Below are positions 1 to 6,974 of a DNA stretch of 8,618 bases, piece after piece (position 1 is the first letter of the stretch; each line of letters begins with the position of its first letter). Made by a program: the position numbers and the translations under genes. The notes under the pieces are model-generated. The model saw only the letters and a list, made by a program, of their open reading frames with translations. It made no database searches and was not told the origin of the DNA. This DNA is from Chloroflexota bacterium (GTDB taxonomy: Bacteria; Chloroflexota; Limnocylindria; QHBO01). The stretch covers positions 1 through 8,618 of the forward strand of contig JAPSGM010000066.1 in NCBI GenBank assembly GCA_031177555.1, written 5' to 3'.

Positions 1-63
1 CCACGGCCGACGCGGGCCGTCCGCTGCGCCGTCGCGCTGCACCGTCGTCCCCGGATCCGGTAC

Positions 64-699
64 CTAGCGGACCTCCCACCACACGCGCACGCGGGCGGTG
101 ATCTCCACCTCGCCCAGCGCCACCTCGGTCGGCGCGGCGTCCGCCGTGGCGCGCAGCATGCCCATCTCACCCACCGGCATGGGGGGTCCGCCGCGGTCTT
201 CCTCGATGCGCAGCGGCGCGCCGAGCGTCAGACCGGCCGACTCCGCCACGGCCGTGGCGCGTTCGCGGGCGACGGCGAAGGCGGCGGCGAGCGCCTCGCG
301 TCCCGCCGCCTCCTCGTCGGCCAGGTCCATGCGCGTGCCGTGTACCTGCGTGGCGCCGTCGTCGACGATCGCGTCGAGCAGCGGGCCCAGCAGCGCGACG
401 TCGCGGATGCGCACCGTCATCGGCCTGGCCGCCTCGTACCCGGTGATCCGGGGCGTCCCGCGCGCGTAGTCGTAGGTCGGCTGCACGGTGAGCGACGGAG
501 CCTGGACATCGGCGTCGGGGATGCCGAGATCGCGAACGTGCGCCAGGATGGCCGACGCCCGGGCATTCGCCCGCTCCCTGGCCGCGTCAAGCTTCCTGTC
601 GCGAATCGTCACGGAGAGCGCGACGACGGCAAGGTCGGGGATGCGCCGGACGGTGGCCTCCCCCGAGACGACGATGCCGCGCTCCACCGGCTCCGCCAT
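64..699 (-). CDS. SIMPL-domain (DUF541) protein, apparently cytoplasmic
   Basis: This 211-residue protein belongs to the SIMPL/DUF541 family. The opening 'GIVVSGEATVRRIPDLAVV' (residues 8-26) is the family's typical first strand with its V-x-G-x-A/G and P-D motifs. It is followed by a helix rich in R, A and N (36-58), a Q-P-x-Y segment (73-76), 'ITGYEA' (85-90), and a terminal beta segment 'VEITARVRVWWEV' (198-210). Many family members are exported, but no signal peptide or lipobox is visible here, so a cytoplasmic location is inferred. The open frame continues far upstream inside the thiolase gene. I chose the ATG at 699 because the family domain begins right after it and it lies five bases beyond the thiolase stop, so the two genes are probably co-transcribed. 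The molecular function of the family is poorly defined; links to oxidative stress and outer-surface proteins are known for some members. Confidence 0.88.
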   Translation of the reverse strand: MAEPVERGIVVSGEATVRRIPDLAVVALSVTIRDRKLDAARERANARASAILAHVRDLGIPDADVQAPSLTVQPTYDYARGTPRITGYEAARPMTVRIRDVALLGPLLDAIVDDGATQVHGTRMDLADEEAAGREALAAAFAVARERATAVAESAGLTLGAPLRIEEDRGGPPMPVGEMGMLRATADAAPTEVALGEVEITARVRVWWEVR

Positions 700-704
700 G
701 CCGG

Positions 705-1934
<1,230 letters not shown>

Positions 1935-1938
1935 CGGA

Positions 1939-1963
1939 CCGATGCTAGCACCGTGAGCATCGG
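1939..1963. promoter_or_regulatory. Palindrome over the thiolase promoter (operator candidate)
   Basis: CCGATGCT (1939-1946) and AGCATCGG (1956-1963) form a perfect 8-bp inverted repeat around a 9-base centre. One arm contains most of the TAGCAT -10 box of the thiolase gene. The repeat lies wholly in the 43-base gap between the regulator stop and the thiolase start. A dimeric repressor bound here would block the promoter. The neighbouring XRE-cupin protein is an obvious but unproven candidate. If transcribed from upstream, the same bases could form an RNA hairpin. There is no T run, so a classical terminator is unlikely. Confidence 0.5.
1942..1947 (-). promoter_or_regulatory. Leaderless-type -10 box of the thiolase gene
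   Basis: Read on the minus strand, TAGCAT ends seven bases before the thiolase ATG, so transcription would start at or next to the A of the start codon. No Shine-Dalgarno sequence precedes this ATG. The best -35 guess (TTACGG, 19 bases upstream) is weak. The assignment is inferred from spacing and from the similar arrangement at two other genes in the window. Confidence 0.5.
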
Positions 1964-1977
1964 CCACCGTAAGTGGC

Positions 1978-2535
1978 TCAGAACGACGGCGGGGTCAGGA
2001 TGAAGAGGACGCGAGCCCGGCCGGGTCCCGGGTTGCGGTTGCGGTGGGCCACTCGCGACGAGTAGCGGATCGAGTCGCCGTTCTCGAGGTGATACTCCTC
2101 GTTCCCGATCCACAGGTCGAGCGAGCCTTCCAGGACGACAACGCACTCCTCGTCGGACTCGTGAGCATATGCCTCCGGCCCGGTGCCCCCGCCGGCCTCG
2201 ACCAGCGACTCGATGACCTGCAGGCGGGCGCCGCTGCCGTCGGTCAGGAACTCGTCGCGTGCGCCGAGCCCGGGGTAGCCGACCACCCGGCGCTCCGCTC
2301 GCCGGATCAGGTGCGCGTTCGGGGCCGGGTTATCCAGCAGGTCACCGATGCTTGTGCCGAGTGCTGTCGCGATGCGGCGCAGCGTGGCGATGGATGGGCT
2401 GGCGATGTCCCGCTCCACCTGCGAGAGGAAGCTCTCGGTCACCCCGGCCAGCTCGGCCACGGCCTTCAACGTCATGCCGCGCCGATGCCGTGCCTGACGG
2501 AGGCTGCGACCGATGAGCGTCTCGTCGGCGGTCAT
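1978..2535 (-). CDS. XRE-family regulator with C-terminal cupin domain, PuuR-like
   Basis: A 185-residue two-domain transcription factor. Residues 8-67 form an XRE-type helix-turn-helix, with the recognition region 'TESFLSQVERD' (33-43) and 'PSIATLRRIATALG' (47-60). Residues 105-183 form a cupin beta-barrel: 'HESDEECVVVLEG' (125-137) is the first cupin motif and 'GDSIRYSSRVAHRNRN' (153-168), with His164, is the second. The overall length, the domain order and the ending 'LTPPSF' resemble E. coli PuuR, the repressor of putrescine use. It is divergent from an oxidase and a PotD-type transporter, which fits a role as their ligand-sensing regulator. The cupin would bind the effector. The target and ligand are inferred. 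The start ATG at 2535 has no ribosome binding site but a TAGAAT box six bases upstream, so translation is probably leaderless. Confidence 0.92.
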   Translation of the reverse strand: MTADETLIGRSLRQARHRRGMTLKAVAELAGVTESFLSQVERDIASPSIATLRRIATALGTSIGDLLDNPAPNAHLIRRAERRVVGYPGLGARDEFLTDGSGARLQVIESLVEAGGGTGPEAYAHESDEECVVVLEGSLDLWIGNEEYHLENGDSIRYSSRVAHRNRNPGPGRARVLFILTPPSF

Positions 2536-2541
2536 GTGCCG

Positions 2542-2547
2542 ATTCTA
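2542..2547 (-). promoter_or_regulatory. Leaderless-type -10 box of the regulator gene
   Basis: On the minus strand TAGAAT is followed by six bases and then the ATG at 2535. It is a near-consensus -10 box in otherwise GC-rich DNA, and no ribosome binding site separates it from the start. A convincing -35 box is not visible. Its upstream side runs into the promoter of the divergent oxidase, so the two promoters share one short control region. Confidence 0.55.
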
Positions 2548-2561
2548 CGGAAGCGCATGCA

Positions 2562-2591
2562 TTGACCACGCCGAGCCGGCGGCCGTAGCAT
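2562..2591 (+). promoter_or_regulatory. Promoter of the oxidase gene (TTGACC-N18-TAGCAT)
   Basis: TTGACC (2562-2567) and TAGCAT (2586-2591) are separated by 18 bases, matching 5 of 6 and 4 of 6 positions of the housekeeping consensus. Transcription would begin near 2598, leaving a leader of about 33 bases with an AGGA ribosome binding site five bases before the GTG start at 2631. The same TTGACC-N18 layout recurs before the binding-protein gene. Confidence 0.5.
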
Positions 2592-2601
2592 CGCTCCGCG
2601 G

Positions 2602-2618
2602 CTTAAACACTACTTAAG
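2602..2618. promoter_or_regulatory. AT-rich inverted repeat in the oxidase leader (operator candidate)
   Basis: CTTAA (2602-2606) and TTAAG (2614-2618) are perfect 5-bp inverted arms around a 7-base centre, just downstream of the predicted transcription start and before the ribosome binding site. Such an AT-rich island stands out in this GC-rich DNA. A single TTAAGG half-site recurs at 4101-4106, downstream of the binding-protein promoter. Binding by the divergent XRE-cupin regulator is a guess. Confidence 0.35.
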
Positions 2619-2630
2619 GTCAGGAAACTC

Positions 2631-4058
2631 GTGGACCAACCCGTCGACGCAGCGGTTGGGTGGTGGTTGCAGGAGGCCCTTGCCGGAAAGGGGCCCTCTG
2701 TCCCCGCCGCAATCGAGCCGGACGTTGAATCTCCCTTCGACGTGGTCATCCTCGGCGGCGGCTACACGGGACTGTGGACGGCGTGGTGGCTGGTGGATCG
2801 GCAGCCCGGCGTGCGGCTTGCGATCGTCGATCGGGGGATCTGCGGCGGCGGGCCAAGCGGGCGCAACGGAGGCTTCGTCCATGGCTGGTGGGATCAGCTG
2901 CCCTACCTCGTGGAGCGGTTCGGCCCGGACCAGGCATTGCGCATCGCGCGCCTCGTGGACGAGAGCGTGGCGAGCATCGGCAGCTGGGCCGCCGCCAACG
3001 GCGTCGAGGCTTGGTACCGGCGCGGCGGCTACATGCGCGTCAGCGCGTCGCCCGCCCAGGACGGGGAATGGCGGGCGGCCGTTCGCACCGCTGCGGCGGT
3101 CGGCGTACCTGAGCAATACATCGACCTTGGGGCCGAGGAGGTGAGGGCCCGATGCGCGTCGCCGGTGATGCGCGCCGGCGCGCTGATGCCGAATGCGGCC
3201 ACGGTGCAGCCCGCGCGATTGGCCCGGGGCCTTCATGACGTTCTCGCGGCGCGCGGCGTGACCTTTCTCGAGCACACGACGGCGTCGTCGGTCGAGTCGG
3301 CGACGCCGCTCCTCGTGCGAACCTCGCGTGGCGACCTCCGTGCCGAGCAGGTCGTCCTCGCGCTCAATGCGTGGGCTGCCAGCTGGCCGGGCTTCCGTAC
3401 CTCGCTTCTCAGCTGGGGTAGCCACATGCTGATGACCGAGCCCGTCCCCAGCTTCCTGGAGTCGATCGGGTGGAGGGGCGGCGAGGCGATCGCCGACTCC
3501 CGCTTCACCGTCCACTACTTCCGCACGACGCCCGATGGCCGGGTCGCGTTCGGCGCCGGCGTGGGCGCCGCGGGATTCGGCGGCCGGGTGGACGGCCGCT
3601 ACGACCGGGACGCGCGCGCCGAGGCGAGGGCGCGCGACGCGATGCTGCGCTTTTTCCCGGACCTCGCCGGCGCGGAGGTCGTCTCCGCCTGGGGCGGGCC
3701 GATTGACATCAGCCCCGACCGCCTGCCGATGATCGGGTCCCGCGATGGGGGCCGTGTCCACTACGCGCACGGGTTCTCCGGGAACGGCGTGGCGCCGGCG
3801 CACTTCGCGGGGCGGCTGCTCAGCGCCATCGTGGGGGACCCGGCCGGCGAGCTGGCGACCCTGCAGATCGTGAATCGCAGCCATCGCCACTTCCCGCCGG
3901 AGCCGCTGCGCTTCACCGGCGCGCGCGTCGTGCGCGAGGCACTGGTGCGACGCGACGAGGTCGAGGATGCCGGCGGCCGTCCCTCCCTCATCCTGCGGGC
4001 CGTGGCCGCGGCGCCGCGCATGCTGGGCTACCGCTTCGGAGCTACAGCAGATGATTGA
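2631..4058 (+). CDS. FAD-dependent oxidoreductase (DAO fold), PuuB-like amine/amino-acid oxidase
   Basis: A 475-residue flavoprotein of the D-amino-acid-oxidase/glycine-oxidase fold (DAO), in the group that includes gamma-glutamylputrescine oxidase. Residues 37-54 ('DVVILGGGYTGLWTAWWL') are the Rossmann GxGxxG dinucleotide site, Asp67 ends the second strand and would bind the ribose, and 'GGGPSGRNGGF' (72-82) is the flavin-contact loop typical of PuuB-like oxidases. 'TVQPARLARGL' (191-201), 'VLALNAW' (242-248), 'GGPIDISPDRLPMIG' (355-369) and 'HGFSGNGVAPAHFAGRLL' (380-397) are the remaining family landmarks. About 75 residues follow the last FAD motif, ending in a basic tail with 'PPEPLRFTGARVVREAL'. 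The likely reaction is oxidation of an amine or amino acid to an imine with release of hydrogen peroxide; the substrate is unknown. The start is GTG, with AGGA five bases upstream and no suitable ATG nearby. It heads the transporter block. Confidence 0.9.
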   Translation: MDQPVDAAVGWWLQEALAGKGPSVPAAIEPDVESPFDVVILGGGYTGLWTAWWLVDRQPGVRLAIVDRGICGGGPSGRNGGFVHGWWDQLPYLVERFGPDQALRIARLVDESVASIGSWAAANGVEAWYRRGGYMRVSASPAQDGEWRAAVRTAAAVGVPEQYIDLGAEEVRARCASPVMRAGALMPNAATVQPARLARGLHDVLAARGVTFLEHTTASSVESATPLLVRTSRGDLRAEQVVLALNAWAASWPGFRTSLLSWGSHMLMTEPVPSFLESIGWRGGEAIADSRFTVHYFRTTPDGRVAFGAGVGAAGFGGRVDGRYDRDARAEARARDAMLRFFPDLAGAEVVSAWGGPIDISPDRLPMIGSRDGGRVHYAHGFSGNGVAPAHFAGRLLSAIVGDPAGELATLQIVNRSHRHFPPEPLRFTGARVVREALVRRDEVEDAGGRPSLILRAVAAAPRMLGYRFGATADD

Positions 4059-4084
4059 CCTCGGTTGGCACGCGGGCCTACTAT
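4055..4084 (+). promoter_or_regulatory. potD: Promoter of the binding-protein operon (TTGACC-N18-TACTAT)
   Basis: TTGACC (4055-4060) overlaps the stop codon of the oxidase gene. TACTAT (4079-4084) follows after 18 bases, matching 4 of 6 positions of the -10 consensus. A start near 4091 would give a leader of about 66 bases that contains a TTAAGG half-site, a small hairpin and a short upstream reading frame. The binding protein could thus be expressed separately from, or in addition to, read-through from the oxidase promoter. Confidence 0.45.
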
Positions 4085-4115
4085 CGGCCTGCAGTATTGG
4101 TTAAGGCGGGGGTTC

Positions 4116-4130
4116 GGTCGGTGCCCGACC
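4116..4130 (+). other. Small leader hairpin before the binding-protein gene
   Basis: GGTCGG (4116-4121) can pair with CCGACC (4125-4130) around a 3-base loop. It lies between a G-rich stretch at 4108-4112 and the ATG of the short upstream reading frame at 4131. It has no T tract and so is not a terminator. It may influence ribosome access, but a 6-bp hairpin of this kind can arise by chance in GC-rich DNA. Confidence 0.3.
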
Positions 4131-4160
4131 ATGGAGCGGTGGAGGCTTGTGCGCGCATGA
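4131..4160 (+). CDS. Possible 9-residue leader peptide coupled to potD
   Basis: The ATG at 4131 opens a ten-codon frame encoding MERWRLVRA, whose TGA stop (4158-4160) overlaps the ATG of the binding-protein gene in an ATGA arrangement. The GGAGG ribosome binding site for the binding protein (4141-4145) lies inside it. The layout suits translational coupling. No close ribosome binding site precedes the small ATG, and a frame this short can occur by chance. Confidence 0.3.
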   Translation: MERWRLVRA

Positions 4161-5278
4161 CCATCCAGTTGCAGCGGGAGGGCCGCTGGCTCGCCCTGGT
4201 CACCATCCTGTGCCTCGCGCTGGCCGCATGCACCGGCGAGACCGGCGCATCCGCGGCAGGACCCTCATCGGCTCCCGCCAGCGAGGAAGCATCCGTGGAG
4301 CCCGAGCCGGACGAGCTGCTGGTGCTGGAGTGGGCAGGCTATGAGGCCGAGGACTTCTGGGTCGAGTTCGCCGAGGCGAACGCCGACACCCAGGTCGACT
4401 TCGAGTTCGGCGCGAACGACGCCGACATCCTGGCGCAGATGCAGGCCGGCAGCCAGGCGGACATCTTTCATTTCTACACCGGATGGCAGCAGTTCTACGT
4501 CGACGAGGGGCTGGTCCGCGAGATCGACACCAGCAAGCTGGCGAACTGGGACAAGGTTCCCGACGAGATGAAGGCGCTCGGCCAGGTGAACGGGAAGCAG
4601 TACTACGTCCCGTGGGACTGGGGCTTCACCTCGATCCTGTACAACACCGACCACGTTGCGGAGGTCACCAGCTGGGACGCCCTGTTCAACGAGGAATACG
4701 CCGGCCACATCTCGATGTGGGATGACGGCCCGGCCGCGGTGACCGTATCGGCCTACATCAACGGCTGGGACGAGACCGCCATCACCGACGAGCAACTGGC
4801 CCAGATCGAGGCCGACTGGATCGAACAGAAGCCGCTGAACCTGCACTACTGGGATTCCGAGTACGAGAACCTGTGCCCGGAGGTCATCAGCGGCGACATC
4901 TGGGTCGCCTACGCGTGGCAGGGCTGCTACGCCACGGCGCTGTACGAGGGAGTACCGGTCGCCTACGCCAACCCCGAAGAGGGGCGGAACTCGTGGGTCG
5001 GCCTGTACGGCATCAGCGCCACCAGCGACAGCCCGGAGCTGGCACTCGAGTTCCTCGACGCCAAGCTGGGCGAGATGAGCTGCGGCAACGCCGTCACGCT
5101 CTTCTACTACGGCTGCGCCAACGCCGACGTCATGGCCGCCATCGATGACGAGACCCTGATCGAGGCGTTCGCGATCAACGATCCGGGGGTCCTCGAGACG
5201 ACCAACTTCACGCCGCCGGTGACCGCCGAGCAGCGCGACGCCTGGACGGCGATGTGGACGCGGGTCAAGGCGGAATAG
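4157..5278 (+). CDS. potD: PotD-type solute-binding lipoprotein of an ABC importer
   Basis: A 373-residue extracellular binding protein. Residues 1-25 are a lipoprotein signal peptide: a basic start, a hydrophobic core and the lipobox L-A-A-C with Cys25 as lipid anchor. A linker rich in S, A and E (26-52) precedes the periplasmic-binding fold. Similarity to E. coli PotD is seen in 'LEWAGY' (57-62; PotD Trp34/Tyr37), 'FYTGW' (106-110), 'GLVREIDTSKLANW' (118-131), 'VTSWDALFNEEYAG' (170-183), 'WDD' (188-190) and 'AWQG' (253-256). Two polyamine-contacting acids differ on reading alignment: PotD Asp257 corresponds to Gly282 after Trp280, and Glu171 appears absent. The ligand may therefore not be spermidine or putrescine. 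The mature domain also has four cysteines (240, 257, 309, 320). I chose the ATG at 4157 over upstream codons because the signal peptide begins there, with GGAGG 11 bases before. Permease genes follow. Confidence 0.9.
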   Translation: MTIQLQREGRWLALVTILCLALAACTGETGASAAGPSSAPASEEASVEPEPDELLVLEWAGYEAEDFWVEFAEANADTQVDFEFGANDADILAQMQAGSQADIFHFYTGWQQFYVDEGLVREIDTSKLANWDKVPDEMKALGQVNGKQYYVPWDWGFTSILYNTDHVAEVTSWDALFNEEYAGHISMWDDGPAAVTVSAYINGWDETAITDEQLAQIEADWIEQKPLNLHYWDSEYENLCPEVISGDIWVAYAWQGCYATALYEGVPVAYANPEEGRNSWVGLYGISATSDSPELALEFLDAKLGEMSCGNAVTLFYYGCANADVMAAIDDETLIEAFAINDPGVLETTNFTPPVTAEQRDAWTAMWTRVKAE

Positions 5279-5296
5279 CCCGGCGGTAGCCCGGGC
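5278..5296 (+). other. Hairpin between potD and potB
   Basis: GCCCGG (5278-5283) and CCGGGC (5291-5296) form a perfect 6-bp stem with a 7-base loop directly after the potD stop. There is no following T run. Hairpins at this position in ABC-importer operons are known to protect the upstream binding-protein message, giving more binding protein than permease. That role is inferred here. Confidence 0.4.
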
Positions 5297-5322
5297 CGGA
5301 TACGACCTGGGGCGCGGACCAG

Positions 5323-6180
5323 GTGCTCGGTCGTCGAGCCTTCCTGCGCGTCCTCGCGCTGCCTCCCTACCTGTGGCTGGCCGCGCTGTTGGTCGCGCCA
5401 ATCGTCCTGGTTGTCCTCATCAGCCTTCGCCCGGAGCCAGGCCCGGTCGACTTCGGCGACCCTTGGAATCCCTCCCTCATCCAGTACTGGCGCATCCTCG
5501 AGACGCCGGCCTACCTGCGTCAGCTGGGCATATCGGCGCTGATGGCGTTGATCGTCGCGCTGGCCGCGACGGTGCTGGCATACCCGCTGGCCTACTTTCT
5601 CGCCTTCCGGGCCGGGGACCGGGCGTCGCTGTACCTCGTCCTGCTGCTGGTCCCGTTCGCGGTCAGCTTCCTGCTGCGGGTCATGGCCTGGCGCCTCATG
5701 CTGGGCCAGGAGGGAGCCCTGAACACCCTGCTGCAGTCGGTCGGACTGACCGATGAACCCCTGGACCTCTTGCTCTACTCCCGCGAGGCGGTCGTGCTGA
5801 CCCTGATATACGTCTGGGTGCCGTTCGCCGCGCTGCCCATCTACGCGGCGATGGGTCGCATCGACCGGCGGCAGCTGGAGGCCGCCGCCGACCTCGGCGC
5901 CGGACCGTGGACGAGGTTCGTGGGCGTCACCCTGCCGCTGAGCCTCCCCGGTGCGGTGGCGGCCCTCTTCATGGTCTTCATCCCGACCGTCGGCGAGTAC
6001 GTGACGCCGCGCCTGGTGGGTGGCAGCGAGACGTATATGTACGGACAGCTGATCCAGGACTTCTTCGGCCGCGCGGCCAGCTGGGCCACCGGGGGGGCGG
6101 CCGCCGTCATCATGCTGGTGCTCACGGCGGTCCTGATTCTGGCCGGGACGCTGGCCGTCCGGACGCGGGTGGCCACGTGA
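5323..6180 (+). CDS. potB: PotB-type ABC transporter permease
   Basis: A 285-residue inner-membrane permease with about six hydrophobic segments: roughly residues 17-35, 69-95, 102-120, 155-176, 208-224 and 257-279. 'LEAAADLGAGPWTRFVGVTLP' (185-205) is the EAA loop that docks onto the ATPase, with Glu186 and Gly192. 'FIPTVGEYVTPRLVGG' (219-234) is characteristic of the PotB branch of spermidine/putrescine-type permeases. The gene begins at a GTG 44 bases after potD. Its ribosome binding site is weak (GGGG about 11 bases upstream), in line with lower expression than the binding protein. Its TGA stop overlaps the GTG of the next permease, so the two subunits are probably made in equal amounts and pair as a heterodimer. 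Confidence 0.92.
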   Translation: MLGRRAFLRVLALPPYLWLAALLVAPIVLVVLISLRPEPGPVDFGDPWNPSLIQYWRILETPAYLRQLGISALMALIVALAATVLAYPLAYFLAFRAGDRASLYLVLLLVPFAVSFLLRVMAWRLMLGQEGALNTLLQSVGLTDEPLDLLLYSREAVVLTLIYVWVPFAALPIYAAMGRIDRRQLEAAADLGAGPWTRFVGVTLPLSLPGAVAALFMVFIPTVGEYVTPRLVGGSETYMYGQLIQDFFGRAASWATGGAAAVIMLVLTAVLILAGTLAVRTRVAT

Positions 6181-6974
6181 ACCACAGCGCCATCGGGGTC
6201 GGGCGAACGCGCGTTCCCCTCGGGACGGTCTTCGCCCTCATGCTGGTGCTGCTCTACTTCCCCATCGCGCTGCTCTTCGTATTCTCGTTCAACCAGAACA
6301 CCGTCCTCAGCTTCCCGCTGCGCGAGCTGACCCTGGACTGGTACGCGGAGGTCTTCTCGGACGACGCGTTGCTGGCGGCGGCGCGCAACAGCCTGGTGGT
6401 GGGGGCGGCATCGGCGACCGTCGCCACCGCCCTTGGCTTCGCGGTCAGCGTCGTCTTCGTCAGGCTGCGGTCCGCGCTGCGCATCCCCCTGCTGGCCCTG
6501 GCGGTGCTGCCGCTGATCGTGCCGTTCATTGTGCTGGGGGTCTCGCTCTTCCTGCTGTTCTCGTTCCTGGATGTGCCGCGCTCGCTGGCCACCGTGGCGG
6601 CGGGTCACAGCATCCTGGGGCTGCCGTTCGCCACGCTGATCCTGTTCGCGCGCATGAGCGCCGTGGACCCGCAGCTGGAGGACGCGGCCATGGACCTGGG
6701 CGCGAGCTACGCCACGACCTTGCGACGTATCGTCCTGCCGTTGATGGGCCCGTCGCTGCTCTCCGCCTGGCTGACCTGCTTCATCGTGTCGTTCGATGAG
6801 GTGGCCGTGGCCCTGTTCCTGGCCGGCGGCGATCCCACCTTCCCGGTCTTCCTGTATGGGCAGCTGCGCTTCGCCCAGCGGCTACCGGTCCTGATCGCCA
6901 TGGCCGTCATGCTGATGATCGGCACGGTGACCCTGACCCTCGCCGCCTTCGTGCTGGCAAGGCGGCGGCCGTGA
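6177..6974 (+). CDS. potC: PotC-type ABC transporter permease
   Basis: A 265-residue second permease subunit with hydrophobic segments near residues 16-37, 72-95, 103-131, 138-157, 192-214 and 236-260. The EAA loop 'LEDAAMDLGASYATTLRRIVLP' spans 167-188, with Glu168 and Gly175. 'FIVSFDEVAVALFLAG' (202-217) matches the conserved PotC segment. The open frame extends further upstream inside potB; I placed the start at the GTG at 6177 because it overlaps the potB stop as GTGA and is followed by a short polar end and the first membrane helix. Its own TGA in turn overlaps the start of the GlcG-like gene. An ATP-binding subunit, which normally completes the transporter, is not found in this window. 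Confidence 0.92.
   Translation: MNHSAIGVGRTRVPLGTVFALMLVLLYFPIALLFVFSFNQNTVLSFPLRELTLDWYAEVFSDDALLAAARNSLVVGAASATVATALGFAVSVVFVRLRSALRIPLLALAVLPLIVPFIVLGVSLFLLFSFLDVPRSLATVAAGHSILGLPFATLILFARMSAVDPQLEDAAMDLGASYATTLRRIVLPLMGPSLLSAWLTCFIVSFDEVAVALFLAGGDPTFPVFLYGQLRFAQRLPVLIAMAVMLMIGTVTLTLAAFVLARRRP

Noticed and set aside
1935..1967. Earlier GTG start for the thiolase
   Set aside because: It has no ribosome binding site, would lie across the palindrome and promoter, and adds residues outside the family domain. It is not fully excluded.
2973..2984. Further AGCATCGG copies inside genes (for example in the oxidase and the regulator)
   Set aside because: They encode Ser-Ile-Gly in the favoured codons and are explained by coding use, so I did not count them as operators.
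2610..3890. Long minus-strand open frame opposite the oxidase
   Set aside because: Its sequence is low-complexity R, A, P and G without a recognisable domain, while the plus strand encodes a clear FAD oxidoreductase. Long antisense frames are expected in GC-rich genes.
4265..5401. Long minus-strand open frame opposite potD
   Set aside because: It is a shadow of the binding-protein codons, with no domain or ribosome binding site.
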